DNA of 64,000 nt from Heliopora coerulea (Eukaryota; Cnidaria; Anthozoa; Scleralcyonacea; Helioporidae). The notes below the pieces were generated by a model. The model was not told the DNA's origin. It did no database searches and worked only from the letters and a program-made list of their open reading frames with translations. Of the stretch, positions 22,401-37,400 are shown piece by piece; positions within the stretch are counted from its first letter, which is position 1, and each line of letters opens with the position of its first letter. Both the position numbers and the translations under genes were made by a program. The stretch spans positions 1,736,001 through 1,800,000 of the forward strand of contig JASJOG010000033.1 in assembly GCA_030142905.1 (NCBI GenBank), written 5' to 3'.

Positions 22401-25400
22401 CTACTCTTTTTATAGGTTAATTTATAAAGGAAATAGAAAGCATTACCTGGTAATCCCATGGAGTTCTAGATACGGTCATTGACGTTCGTGAGAACTCGAA
22501 ACAGCATCGAAAATACTCCCATTTTGCCTCGTATTACCGCCACCATTTATCGTTCTCCCAAACTTTCACTCGTATTTTAATAACTTAATGTAAACGTAGA
22601 AAATGCTTTTTATTTCCTAATTAATTCGAAAGCTAAGTGGTTGGTTTATTACATAAGTACGACGCTACATCTGTCTCGTTGACAAGAAAGCTAGGGACGC
22701 GAATGTAATCTTAAAACTTTAGAAAAAAAAAACTCGTGGTTCAACGTCGAATGACCATCTCATTCTGCTGATAAAGGAATTGGGGAAAATACGACGTAGT
22801 GTCAAATCAAAGTAAGCTTAAAGCTACAACTAACAGATCAAGCTCTTTTTATAACTTCCATGGTTATTTCTCGAAGTAAAAAATGTTTTATAGTCAAGTA
22901 TGCGTTTGAAATATGGTTTACCACCTCGATTAGTCTCTCAGACAGTGTCAATTCGAGCGATCTGGGAGACGAGTCCAGCAATCTCCCGCCTTGGGTAGAC
23001 TTGGGTCCTAGTCGTAATTTTGGGAAAAAGGGTCAGCTTTTTGGCCTAGTCGTAATTTCCGGAAAAAGGGTCAGCTTTTTGGTCGAGCAATCCCTAACCG
23101 AATGCGTTGGCTTAATATTAGCCTCTATCGGACTACGGAATGAAGTATCCCTATTGCAGGGCCTTTCCTTGATATGTAAAGATTCTATCGGCCTGTGGGT
23201 CGAAGAACCTAAACCGACTGCTTGGTCTTAATATAATAAGCTTGACGTCGCCTCAAGCGTCTACAGTTGAAAACATCCGAAGGACAACTACCAATACTGT
23301 GTAAGGAAAGATAAATTTTAGGGGCGAGTCGAAGGTTTCCAGCAGGACGAATGTGGCACGTGATCCTTCTATACACGGTTGCGCTAGTGGTTGGGTGGGA
23401 CTGGTGTTGAATGAGTCGGAAGTTTCCGGTAGTAAGGAAAGGAACTTCTCGTCACCCACTTTAAAGAGCAAAATTACGGAATGGACCAAAAAACCAATGA
23501 CTGGGTCGAAATCACTTCCTGGCAATACATTTACCGATTATGCGGAGACGGATGGAAATGCTTCCATGAGCATAAGTGATCCCCAAGTTGTCGAGAGTTA
23601 TAATTGCATTGTGACTGTACGAGAAAACGTGTTTACGGTATGGAATAACTTCTCAGTGTCCTATAAGAACCTAACATACGATTTCAATGACTTGTTTAAG
23701 CAAAAGTGGGATTCAAGTTTGTAATTCTTCTGATCTGGATGTTCAAAGGAGATGGACAGCCCAAAATGTACAGAGACGAATACGCCAAAGAAAAGAGATG
23801 TACAGTTGCAATGTCAATGACAATGAGAAACTTTTTGAAGTACACTAGGGGTACTTCACTTTGAGCGACAATTTTACTGTTTTTGTCGCCCCTCTAAAGC
23901 AGCATTTTTCAGTCGGTAACTACTTTGTTATCAACGAGTCTGCAGTCAGAGTTTGCGCTAATTACTTTCACGACTTCAATAACTGACGTGAATAGATATC
24001 TTCTGTTAGTGGTGCAGTACTCATCATTCTTGCAAATGTTAGTATATTGTTTTCATTTATTTTCTTAACGTCTCTAATGATTACTTATTCGATATTCTCA
24101 AAACTTCGTTCTCTACCTGGGAAAAATCTAATGAGTTTCAGTACTGTACTTCTTTCCTTCTCTTTTATCTTTTTTGGTTCATTACCTCGGATATTAATGA
24201 TCCAACTCAACCTCCTTGTAAAGCGGTTGCCATAACTCAGCACTATCTTTCTCTTACCATGTTTACAAATATGGCAGTTATTGCCTACCATTCAAGAAAA
24301 GCGTTCGCTAGAAAACTGCCCGAGAAACGAAAATGTGACTAGGAAAAACTGAAGGCGTTTCTGAAGAACTGTTTGATTGGTTGAGCTCTTCCCACGATAT
24401 TTGTTGCTACTTGTGTCTTTGTTGATGAATTAAAGGTTGTAGAACGTGGATATGGAGGCGACATTAATTGCTGGATTGACTTGGCAGTTTTTCCTTACTT
24501 TTTCGTACTTCCGAGTGGCTATGTGCTCTTGTTGAATTTCACCATGTTCTCGATAACAATTTACCACATTTATCAGAAACTGAGAACCACAGGTCTAATG
24601 TTAAAGAAATCAAAACTCGAGATGACTCGCCGATCCACTTCAATATTTGTGAAGCTTTCCACGCTCATGGGTTTCGGATGGCTTTATTGGAGTCCTTATA
24701 TACTTCTTTCCGCACATCTGCGTCTTCTACATCTTTGTCATCTTATCTTCACTTGAAGGTGCTCATATAGCAGTTCGTTTGTGTTTACAAGAAGGGCATA
24801 CGGAATGTATCGAGAAAAATGGCAACCGAGAAAAAAAAGGAAAGAAGGAAATTGCTGGAAAGCATACTATTTCCTTTGAATCTCGAGACTGTGTTAATGC
24901 CTAGAATACTGTAGTGTTAAAAAGATTTGATAACGAAAAAAGTCTTCATAGAACGATTTCTTAGTGATAAGATATCGTGGGATAATTATACGTTATAAAC
25001 AAATCGTGTTCAATGATAGGTCGTAAAAGTTCGTTGACAATTAATTGCATTCGATATCTGTAAACAATCATGTTGTGTAAATGGTCCAAAAGACAATCGT
25101 ATGTATATCTTGGAAATAAAACAGTACTATCCACTAAGCTTACGCAATATCTCACTACGGGCGTGGGTTCTTAAAAAAATTCATTACTGGGAAGAAAAAA
25201 AAAAGCTTCACGGAACGATTCATCGTATGGTGTTAAAATATTGAAGAAATAGAAATTGTTTTGCTATGTTTATATGACGTGACGCAAACACGAGGAGAAG
25301 GTTGGAAGAACTCGAAATCTGAGGGTGTACTCTCGAGGCCGAAGGTCGAGGGTTTCAATGTTGCGAGTGTTTGGTCAATTTTTCGCTTTGCGTGTGACCC

Positions 25401-28400
25401 AGCCAGCGTCATCCGTCATGGTGGCATGAAGCAACATTGATGGAGGGGGTAGAGGAGAGGAGGCGGGATAGCGAGCAATATTCCCTCTTTCGTCTAAGGC
25501 TTGGTTAGTAGGGGATCATTTGCGATGCTATCCCCGGTGTTTTTGGCCAGGATTGTAGGTATTTAATCCTAACTATTCTGAAATAAGGTAGCTTACTCCG
25601 TTTCCTGAGAATTGTCTGGCCAGTAGATAAGAATGTAATCAGAAATGAAGTGTTGAACTTTCAATTGTCAACTGGAAGGGCTAGATTGCATTGCATGTTG
25701 TGACGTCAAAAAATTTGCTCGAAACTCCGGCACCCTGAATGATTTATAGCTACGAATGTGGTTGGGGTTGGTGTTAAAGTTAGATTTAGCATTAGGGATA
25801 AAGTCTGGCTTCGAGGTAGGATTAGCATTATTAAAAACAAAATCATCCCAAAAATTTGATATCGCTATATCAGCTGAATACAGAATAGCTCCACGCGATA
25901 TTCAACAGTCCAAAATTTTGACAAGGAGGCGGATCCTTGACACTCTCATGAAGCCTCAATGTCGAGCTATTGAAGCCCATTAAATTTCACTCATTTCAGT
26001 TGTGCAATAAGCATCACACAAAAGATACGTCAATCGAACGACGTCGTTATTTAAAGTACATATGACGTAAGGAGCACTTTTTATCCAAAAATCTACCGTG
26101 TCGAAGGAATAGAACGACATAACATGTCTTCTTCCAATCAAAACGTCCGTAGATGTCGTTCGTCAAACGTGCAAAAAATCCAATGCCACTGCCAAACGCC
26201 ATGCTCATGCGCACATTTCTAGAGCTTTGATTTGTTTCTGTTTGCTTGATGTTCAAAAATTCCACATTTCAGACTGAATATCGTCATATTTCAAATGAAC
26301 AACTTTCCATAGTTCGTCACATGATCTGAAATGGGTACTAATTATTGCACTATTGACAACACTCCAGTCACTTGCAGAGATTTTGAGTAGACGCTTGCAT
26401 CTGTTTTTTTCTTGCGTGAGCTACAAATATTGCACGTTTAAGTCTGTGATGTAAAAGGTCCTTTATCGTATCAATCGTAATGCTTTCATTCATACATGAA
26501 TATCATTAATTTTCAAAGAAACAATGCTCTATAATTTCGTCACATAGTCTGAAATGGGTTCTAATTATGGAGTTATTTACATCACTCAAGTTACTGCATG
26601 ACAGGGATTTTGAAAAGGCTGTTTACTCTATCCATGCTGAGCATCACGTAGAAGGACGATCCACTCGACTGGCCTAGAGAAAAGAAGGCAATTGCTCTGG
26701 CGGTCTCATAGCAATGCAACATGTTTAGATAACTTGACTATCCGGATTGAATCACACGCTGGCGCAACTACGGAGTGCGAAGGGAGGGTAAAACCCACGG
26801 GACCCGGGCAAAAGGAATTAATTAGGGGGCCCGAGTATTTTGTGACGTCATTATTTTAATCTCATGACTGGATGATTTTGCTGGAATAAAGTTTCAAACT
26901 ATTTTCAATTCACAGCAAGATCGAAGTGTCATATTAAGGCAAAAGTTTGATCCCGCCTTTAACAATCGATCTATTTATGTGTGACAGATGTACCAAAGAA
27001 TGAAAGTGAACGGGCGTGAGAATTTTCACTGAAGTCCCTTGAACATTACAGATAAAATCCTGTACTGTGATTCGATTCCTTGTGTTTTAATGCTACACTG
27101 TGAGCTGTTTCCGTAATCGAATAAGTAATTAATAGTAACATACTTTTTGAAGAGAATAGTATCGGCCGATTCAGGCGTCATTTTGAGAATATCTTCAAGT
27201 TGCCATCCATACGTCTTCCATTTCGTCGGTATCGACCTGGTTGGGACCATCTAGTAACCTATCCCACGGGCCCCAAAATGCCTAGTTGCATGATTGATTC
27301 ACACTACGTCTTTTTGCTAGCGATTTTAGCAAAGTATTAGACTTGTTCAAAGGACTGTTGTATTTCTTCAAACTTAAACCAACACCCGTTGAATCCATAT
27401 GTTCATTAACTGTTACAGGACTTTCTTAAAGATCGACAACTGCATATTGTTTGTAATGATCGTGATCCCTTACAAAAATTTCACATGCAATTTCACTTAT
27501 GAAAATATTTCATATGTGAATGATTTCATTTCCACATGTGAAATAAAAAATTTATATGTGAAATTAATTACCATACGTGAATCGGCTATTTCATATGTGA
27601 AATGCATGTTTCAAACACCAACATTTCGCATGTGAAATTCTGAACCTGTTCATTTCGTATGTGAAAACGTTCCCATTTCGTACCTGGAATTAGTTTTCGA
27701 TCATTTATTTTATCTATTTTATATTTATATTCTTTTAATTATAGGAGACTTGTATATATAGGGATAACCTCGAAGTCCACCTTTTCGATTATCACTTTGG
27801 TGTATTTGAAAATTTCATATGTGACAGGCTAGGAGAAGTGGTCGGTGGGGATGATCAGTCCCATGTTCCCATAGCCCCCTTACAAGCCATCGTTCCGAGG
27901 TTGTTTATTCCAGGCCTTTCTGAACGTAATTACTCTACCCCATCACTTGGCGAAAGGATGTCAAAATCGTCTGGTATTTGGGGTTTAAAATTAAACCGTG
28001 TCAGCAGAGCTTTGTGACCTAGGTTCTCATAAATCATTTTTTGCACTTTTTTTACAAAATAAGAGTCACAAAATGAAAGTTATTGAAAATTATTTACAGT
28101 TTTGTTTTTTTCATCAACTCTGCCATAAACATCAGTCAGGAGTCATTGACGGTTTTACTGTTTTCCCAGATACTATGGTGGAAATGTAATTATAGACAAA
28201 ATTGAACGTCTTGTACAAGAAAGAGCTTTAAAAGCCTTCAACTTAGATATGGAGAAATGGGGAGTCAATGTCCAGCCTTATTCTGGTAAGTCATATATCT
28301 TTTACGTGTGAAATGTAGAAATACTGTTAGGCAGTAACCAGGTGAGGTTTTGACCTGCCTTAGCAAATGAAATTTTGCCCGAAATTTATTGTCTTAACTG

Positions 28401-31400
28401 TATATTTTCGCCCGAATTTTCTGTTTTGTTACAAACTTTGGGGGGTGTCACACGCCCAGCCCCCCATAAACTATTCCCTAATCGTAGCGCGGGGGGGACT
28501 GCCGTCCGAGGTAAATCTAATTAAGAGATAGTACAACTTAGACTCTTAACGGAAAATTAACACTACAAGACCCGAGTTATGATTAAAAATGTACGCTAGT
28601 TCGATTGATTGACACATATTCTTCCCAAGTGATAGCCCCGATTTTCAACAACTTTGAATCAGCTAACAAACATTTATAATATTCCCTCTCCATCATAATA
28701 TTTGTAGCACAATGGTTAGAGTGTCTCACTGGTCATCGGAATATTATGGGTTCGATACCATTTAGGGTAAAAAAAAATTTTCTGAAGATTTGATTTTGAC
28801 GAAAATTTTCACGTCGTCTGCCATTACTCTGACCAGAAATATTTTCAGAAGATTGGAAAAAAGGACTAACGTTTGCGTATCGTATGTCGTAACCTTCGTC
28901 CACGGAATCGTAAGGAACCAGAGGTCCAACTCAATGTCCGTACCTTTGATGTTTGTGTCCCAGTACATCCTGCCGCAGACTTACTTCTTGCGTGCGTCCG
29001 TTAAAAGTTTGCAAGACGTGATATGAATGGTAATATCTGCTAAGGAAAAAATTATAATATTTCAAACAGCCTTGTAAGAAGCCAGGTGTCTTCAAGCAAA
29101 AACCTATTGAACGAAGACGCTTGGTAGGAACATGGCGGCAGCGACAAAAACGAGGAGAATAAAATGGCGGAGTTGGGCAGGGGCTGATTACACATTTAGG
29201 ACCAGATTCTGTTTTTACTATTTACAGTACGAGCAGCGGTGTTGTATCGGATATACAGGTACGAGCTGAGGGTGAATGTCGAAGCGAATAAGTTGATTCT
29301 TTAATCGGTAGTTTGACCTTCAGGACAATCAATTAAGGCACTGTCCACCGAGATTCCGCTAGCCTCTACAGTTAGCCGGACTCTGCATCGATATGAATTT
29401 TTTTCGGCACATGTTCATGTACAGTCGGTACACCTTATGAGCCATATTTACGTAAAAAACAGCTACGAGATTCCCCTGCCCACTCATTGTTAGCACAATC
29501 GTAACTTTTTAATTCGCATATTCACCCCAAAAGTACATGTATTGATCGTTATTAAAATAGGTATTATATATTCAGTGTATATTTACGTTCGGCAGCAGCT
29601 CACGTAGTCAATACTTATTTATTCACAAGAGAAAACTGTGAACTTTCCCGCCAAAGTTAGATTAATCATGTTTTGATTGGGAATGCAGGACTGTAGTCTA
29701 TGTTATAGCATAGAGTGAAATCTTAACAATTAGTCAGCTTAAATAACTGTCATAATTATAACATAGGTTTAATTCTAATAGTTAAATAACTTGGACAAAA
29801 GCAAAATTTATCGGTACAAGAAACCGGCAACTAAAAATTTTTCCGGTGCTAGACGATTTTTACCGGTAAAAACCAGCATATGCCGGTCTAGTGGGATCTC
29901 TGTGCTGTATCCAGATTTATAACCGATATCTATATATGAAGAAGTCCATGTGCAGGTGAATGTATAGGTGTAAGCGTAGCTATACAAAAGTTAAAAAGTG
30001 TAGTTATAGGTATAGATAAATACACGTTTCGGGGTGCCAGCTTTTCTTCCGAACGAATAGTCTACAACATGAAGAGTTTAAAAATATGGAAACCTATTTT
30101 TACCGGCATATGGTGACATCCAGGTTTGAACGATGCGTCTCTTCAAATTATAGACGCTACTAATATGAGGGAGCGCACTACTTAATCGTGTTAGAACTTT
30201 TATGCTAATTGTGTTTCAGTGAATTCTGCGCATATAGATTGTTGATACTGAAGAGGCGGCTGTGCCAGCAAACGTACGAACTATAAAATTACATCTTTTA
30301 AGGCTTTTTAAATTTTTTTTAATTTTAGTTTTTTAATTTTAACTAATTACATGCTTTTTTTTCTCTCTTTTATATAAGGCTCTCCTGCCAATTTTGCGAT
30401 CTACACAGGTTTATTGGCACCCCACGGTCGTATCATGGGACAAGATCTTCCACACGGTGGCCAGTAAGATCTTAAATATTTTTTTTATCACCGCATCAGT
30501 TGTTTTACGTGAGAAAGGAACAATATTAGTCGAGATCGTTGAATTAGTCTTAGTCTACAAGATCCATGTACAAATCTCATTCTCTCCCTGGAGGACATCG
30601 TGGCATTAAATGCATTGTCGGTATTATCACCATTTACAAAATAACACGTGCCCTACGCACGCTCTGATTGGACGAGCCTCATTTTCTCTTCGAGTACAGA
30701 GACACGGCTGACGTCATTTTCATTTTGTATTAGAGTACAGAGACATGGATGACGTCACGAAAACTCGAAACATTCTTGGTTATTTTATAAAACAAATAGA
30801 AAACAGCTTTCGTGTATCTGTACTGTGATAGACACATGAATGACGCCATTTCAACAGGAAAAATGCCAGAAAGCACTCGGCTACTTCAGAATCATCCTCA
30901 CTGAGAGATACACATGAACAGAAACTTTTCACGAGAATCTGCCACTGCCGAAGTAAACTGAAAAATGTTGACTCGAGCGGGATTTGAACTCGCACCTTCG
31001 GGATACCGGTCCGCTGCTCTACCTGTTGAGCTATCGAGTCCACGTAAACAGAAACTTTTCATATGTATCTCTGACGATGATTCTGAAATAGAATTGAAAC
31101 ACTGCACATCCTCTCATGGATAAGTGTTAAGTTGTCGCGAGAATATCTCGTGCACTTAAATTGGATAAAACTCGCCACCAATCCCTGTGGACTCGATAGC
31201 TCAACAGGTAGAGCGGCGGACCGAAAATCCCGCTCGAGTCACCGTTTTTCAGTTGACTTCGGCAGTGTCAGATTATCATAAAAACCTTCTGCACTCGGCT
31301 TCGTCTCGTGTTTTCACTGGGGATTTACCTGGTTAAAATGACGTCATTCATGTTTCTATTACAGCACAGAGACACTTAAGCAATTTTCTATTTGTTAAAT

Positions 31401-34400
31401 ATAAACTGAATTCTTCACTTAGCTCTCCGCAGTGGCCTCCGTTGCTCAGTTGGCAGGGTATTGCACTAGATTCGCGAGGTCGTGAGTTCGATTCCCAGCC
31501 AGAAGGCCCAAAGTTGTATTTTTTGCAGCAGGTCCCGGTCGGATCTTAAAAATGTATCCTTACGCTCGAAATCTTCCTCTATCAATAATGCCATTCTCTC
31601 CCTGCCTGAACTAGAGGTGTCCTTGTGGTTTATCGAGTAATGAAGACGAGATTATGTCTGTAATTCAGGCTTTTGAAAATCACCTGGCGATCACTAAACG
31701 TTCTGCTGGTACTTCAAGGTACATGGGCTGATATTCTCTGAACAACCTGAATCAAGAAATCAGTTTGAACTTTTATCAAGTTTTATTTTTTTGCCTTATA
31801 ACTGTGCCGATGTTGTTTGAATGCTAATATCTAGCTCAATGCAACCCTTCTATATTATGGCAACTGTTTTGTTAATGGTTAAATTGCGAAGGAATGAATT
31901 TTGACCTGATTTGATCCAAAGTAATGTAGAAAAACGTACTATATTTGCTATATTGAAAATATTGCGGCCTTTCATCTTTTGTTTCATCACGGACGCCTAC
32001 TTGTTTCCTTTCAGTACGTATGTCAAAAGAGTGACCAAGCTAACTAAACTAAACGATGTTTAAACTGGAATTGCACTTGACTTGATAACATTGAAGTATT
32101 GTGTACAAAATGTAACCACTGTAGTTTGTAAAAAATGGGACCAACTTACCATCTCTTTTGCTTAGTCAATGTTTTATTAACTGCGATTTGAGTCCGTTGC
32201 TGTGAGCTGTTGCCTTAACCCAGATAGGTCGCATGGAAAAGTCACATAGTGAAGGCTCATTTTAACTATTACAAATTGTTTAATTGGCAATGGTTCGTGT
32301 CATGTAATATATTTTAGAAAAAGTGATATGATTACAGAATTAATTATCGAAGCAGCCATAAGTACCGAGAAATATTGTGAATGTACCGACAAAACTCAGC
32401 ACGAAAATTCGGGGCAACAGCTTCCCCTGTCCCCTTCCGGCTACGCTACTGATTATTAGCCTCCCAAAATGGGTGGTGGAAAATGAAACTACCCATGGCA
32501 TGTATTTCAATTCGCGATCGGCCCCGTTATTACACAGGTGAACCTGAACCTCAAATATCAACTTGTTTTACACCCTTCTATAAGTAATGTGCTGTCAGGC
32601 GCGCCAGAAGACACTGTACAAATTGTTGGCCTTTCGTGGAAAGGCTTTTCGTTGGAGTGAAAAATGACGTTTCACGTGGGCTTTCGCACGAAAGATCAGT
32701 TATTTCTATTCTAAGTTTTGACGGTTCCTGCATCATTTGGCTCTTTACTTGTCTGCTAACACTGCCTTCGGAGCACTCTACTTTTCTATAAAATATAGAA
32801 ATCTGTCTTGTTAGCTCTGTAGTTATGTTCGAATTTTGACATACACTGAACTAAGCCCATTACAGCCAATATAACTGCAGTAAATACGAGTAAGTTAAGG
32901 TTGAGAAGTAGTAAAAAATGTGCTACTCGCCAGTTATTTGATGCCGCTCCCAACATTGTGAAATCTACCATTCTGACTTTCATCGCTGGAAAATTCGAAA
33001 ATCAAGTGGTAATTTAGAATTCTCCGTATTTTTTACTAGTAATTATTAGTGTAGTATCTCTTACATGGCGAGGAAGCGAACCGTGGTTCAGGTGCAGTCG
33101 TCCAAACATTCTAACACTTAGCAAAGTTGTAGTTGAGACTGACAGGATGTTTTTCTTGGGCCATGTGAAGAACTTTCATATTAAACCAACCAAATATTGT
33201 GAAACAGTGACGTAGTTACATGCGGGCCTAACGAGCGTTGGCCCGCATGAAATATTGCAGGCAGATGTGGGCAGGCAGTCAGTAACATTTCTTGTGGACT
33301 GCAGTTCAAAAAAAAATAAAAAACAACAACTAAGGTTTTAGAACAGTACATAAATAAATATGTAATCCGACTTTCAAATTGAGTTACATCGATCGACATG
33401 CTGTTCCAGATCATCCTGGAGTGCAACCAATGATAGAACGTCCCGCCATGATTATCGAGGGCAAGCAAAATTTTATGGGAGATGCTGCATCTTGCAAATT
33501 CAACGTTGAACCGATTAAATAATTTGGAACATGGGCCATTGCTGTGCCCACATGACGCCACTGTGGTGAAATATGCAAGAGATAGTAATTCCAGAATGAT
33601 CTCTATTATCCTTAGAAAGGGGGCTTCGTCGGTAGCAAGACATTCAGACGAACCTTGATTATACCTTCTCAGGCGCTAGCCAGGAATTTTTCTTGGGAGA
33701 GGGGGGTTCAATGTCGAGCGGCTTTTGCCAGCACATTTTTTGGAGTGTTAAAAAACGAAATTCAGCACTCTAAAAAATGTACTGCCTTCATATATACATT
33801 TGCTGGTGTATCACATGACAGGGTTTTCTGAGCGTAATAGCATACGAGTTAGGCTCGCCACCATGCCTTTTAAAACCACTGGTCAGCCAATCTCACTTTT
33901 ATTTACCGACTTTTTTATTTACAAGAAGACACGGATAGATAACGATTACGTCGCATTTGTTTTGTTTCACTCCAGTTTTGTTTTTTTTTTTTGTCGAACT
34001 AACGTCAATTTGGGGGGCTCAAGCTCCAAGTATTCTACTAAACTATAAAAAGCAGGTCTAATTTGGGTTTAAGGGGGCGCTTCACCTCAATTTTTTGTCA
34101 GTTAGAGATGAGATGATGTTTCCATGACAACCAAAGTGAATATCAAAAAAAATGATTCATAAAGGCATAGTTTGATATTTAACCTTTTACCTGGGAAATT
34201 TTTGCTTAAATTCATATAATTGTTTGTGAGATATTGTGGTGGGGCATTTATAGTCAGTGAAATAAAACTTTTCGTGCACAGTGGTTTATTTGATCTCACA
34301 ATACAAACCAGGTATTCAAATTGTGTAAAATATTATTTTAACTGGTAGCTGACAGTCCATATTTTCCAAAAAGTACAGGCTTTGCATATTTTGCATGGCG

Positions 34401-37400
34401 CTTAAAACTGTTAATTATCGATGGTCAAAGTTTAGTCAATTTTAATGCCAAATAAAGGTGAAGAGTCCCTTAGCAGGGTTCAACTTAAAAGTCTAGATGT
34501 TCATGAAGATTAACTTCAGTATTTCGTATTTGATATTTTAATCGATGAGAGGTATGAAAATATCTCGCTTTAAATGTTCGTGTAATTTAAGTGCCACGTT
34601 TAGGCCCAGTAAAGCAGAACTGGATGGATGATTCTCTTGGGGGCGTTTACGAGTAAATGTAATCGACGGTAACGCCATGAAACACCACCAGGGAAAATGT
34701 TTCGTTGCAGAAAAAGAATGGTAATTTTGGCTGCCGACAACTGCCCAAACATACACATCCTCACTTGAGCACTTCAGATAGAACGTATTGGGAATTCATC
34801 CCGATGCCGAGAGCGGTTTCAAGCTCGCAAATCAAAGCTGGCTAGATTGTGGTACTCTCTTATGACTCACTATTGAACTGGAAACTCAAGCTCGTTGTAG
34901 CTGTGGGAGGGGTTTGAAACCCCCGACCCCCCATTGGGTTTGCCATTGTACATTCTTGACTGTGTTTCTTCTGCCATGTTATTTTAGTTTAACCCATGGC
35001 TTTATGACTGATAAGAAGAGGATATCGGCCACTTCAATTTATTTCGAATCGATGCCATATCGTTTAAATGTAAGTAACTGTGATTACAGTTTGGGGAAAG
35101 TTTACATCCGTTCGTGAGGTAATCCAATTTATGGGATTTTTTTTCGAGAAATATAAACTGAGAAAATAAACCTTAGAAACTTCTCCTAATCTAGTCTTGA
35201 ATGATTAGAATAAACCGTTAAAAAATTTCGTATTGATGAAACTGTTTTAAATGTTGAACTTGGTAGAAGGTGGTTTTATAATCGAGTTTCATGATAAATA
35301 TATGTATATTGCATTTATAAATACATGTATAATATGTGTACGTGTGCATGCATTCATGTTTGTATGTGTGTATGTAATATATGTATATATTTTCCCATAG
35401 TGCTGATCTTTTACCTTGAGAGAATGTTGATAAAAACATCAAACCTTTCAACTTCTCAAAGATTCCACATCATGAAATTTCTCGAGTTAATTAACTGGTT
35501 GATCTACTATTAACAAACATTTTCATTGTCGTAAATCACTGGCTTCAAACAGTCATCTTCTATGGATAATTCAGACGTAGTATAAATCCTGGACTATAAT
35601 AACAACTTGAGGTAGTCATAGCTGACTCTCAGTGGCCACAAAATCTATCTGCAACAAAATAATGAAGACTTTCCGATCATTTCGGAATTTTATGATCTTT
35701 GAAAATTTTTTTTTGACCGGTAGCTTAACTAGTATTTCGAAAAAGCTGGAGCAAAAAGGGGAAAAAATTGAAAAAAAAAAACATCCAAATAATTGTAAAG
35801 AAATACTGAATAAATTGTGATCCGTCTGATATAAATTATGGAAAGATATCCATTAATTTCAGTTAATTTCATTGTTAATAACCGATAACATCATCTTTGT
35901 AATGGTATACATACAGCGTAGCGAGCTTTTGTAAATCATTTGGTCTGATGATGACTCTGAAATAGGGCGGACATATTGCCGTTTCCAACTTGTCTGATTC
36001 TTGTTTTAACTTGAATATCAAGTCTCAAGATTGCATTTTTCGGTTTGTGTATTGTCCTTCATTATCCAGTTATTACTTTACGTTTCTATCATTTATTTCA
36101 TTACTAATAGTAGTGAACCGACCAGCTAAAGGAATATAGCGACACAGCATTCCGGGGCACAAAAACGTGAGAGGTTGCCTCTCCATAAGTGAACTTAGAG
36201 GTCTTGACAGTCACGAAGGCTCTTTTTATTTGCGCCATTTATAAAATTTTTTGGCTTTTTTAAAGCAGAAATAAAGTGAGGCGCAAAACGACAAAATCGA
36301 CTACTCACTTTTCAAGGGGTTTGGTTAAATACACTTTATTTGTTTCTATCTTTCAGATAGAAACCGGATATATTGATTATGACAAACTTGAAGAAACAGC
36401 AAAACTGTTTCGTCCAAAAGTTATCATTGCTGGTGCAAGTGCTTATGCCAGACTTATTGATTACAAAAGAATGCGTGAGGTAGGTTCAACACGTTGTTTC
36501 AATTTTTAATTGTGCTGTTCGGAGTACCATTCCAAATTTTTGTTAAAACTGATACAAATAATAAAAAAGGCTTTTTATCTTCTGACAGATTTGTGATCAA
36601 GTGAATGCCGTTCTCCTTGCAGATATTGCTCACATCAGTGGACTTATTGCTGCAAAGGTTAGATGACCTGGACAGTTCTCAACCTTACTTAGTCTAGATT
36701 ACTTTACTCATTGCATGGGACGTACGTTAATTATTTCCCCAGCAAACGCAGCATCTCCGGGTCCTTGTACATCCTGGTCGTTGAGTTTGGTGAAAAAGTT
36801 GTTGGGAGGGCAAATTGAAAACTAGGTGTGGTTTACATATAAGCGCAGAAGTTGGTTTCCGAATTTTGATTCTTTGCCAATGATTTTGTTAGCGCAGGTT
36901 ATCAGATGGCGAAAAACAGAACAATATAGTTGAGTTTTATGACAGAGGAAAATTTCGAGTGTTAGGACATTTTTTAAGACCCTTTAAGATATACCCTTCT
37001 GCTCTTCGGTATTACCACCATATACAAAGTGAATTCGTGACCATGCTCTCGGCAGCTGCCTCCGAAGCTCAGTTGGCAGAGCATCGCACTAGGATCGCGA
37101 GGTCGCGGGTTCGATTTCCAGCCGGAAGGCCCAAAGTTGCATTTTTTGCGACAGTTGCCGATCGGGTCTTAAAAATGTCCTAGCATCGAAATTTTCCTCT
37201 ATCATAAAACTTAAGAGAAAAATATACGCGATTGGTGTAACTGGAACTTAGTGTAGTATATATATAATTTCTCTGGTATATATAATTTCTCTGAGCTTAG
37301 TATAATACATATATGTAATATGTCCGTAGCAGTCGAACGTTTTCTTCCCAAAAGTATTCTAACTGCTGCACGGATACATAAGAAAAATGCATGGGGAGTC

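Larger units (their letters stand above)
19072..28169 (+). other. SHMT2 intron 3
   Basis: 9.1 kb, the longest intron. Contains a SINE, two broken GPCR copies in inverted orientation, a MITE, a tRNA-derived SINE head and a palindrome cluster. Between 24.9 and 27.4 kb nothing was recognised beyond AT-rich sequence. Confidence 0.7.
28286..30378 (+). other. SHMT2 intron 4
   Basis: 2.1 kb. Holds a GCCCGAA-type repeat with GGGGGG/CCCCCC ends (28371-28500), a tRNA-like head (28704-28768) and a GGTGTTGTATCGG repeat (29221-29280). Confidence 0.6.
30464..34987 (+). other. SHMT2 intron 5
   Basis: 4.5 kb. Holds the tRNA-derived inverted pair (30925-31290) and a SINE (31435-31605). Transposon-end relics occur near 32395-32455 and 33195-33250 (hairpin ATGCGGGCC...GGCCCGCAT), and a hairpin at 33735-33781 (CATTTTTTGGAGTG / CACTCTAAAAAATG). 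No other gene seen. Confidence 0.6.

Noticed and set aside
25753..25830. Telomere-like sequence (GGTTGGGGTTGGTG, GCATTAGGG)
   Set aside because: Too irregular to call an array.
30970..31040. A tRNA gene on the minus strand
   Set aside because: The acceptor stem is perfect, but anticodon and T stems fail and the 3' tail is shared with an inverted copy.
33181..33561. 126-residue minus-strand frame
   Set aside because: Inside an SHMT2 intron, no recognisable domain, and it overlaps a hairpin repeat (ATGCGGGCC/GGCCCGCAT).
37058..37130. A tRNA gene
   Set aside because: Box A and box B are good, but the T stem is mismatched and the downstream tail is shared with another copy at 31.4 kb, which marks a SINE.
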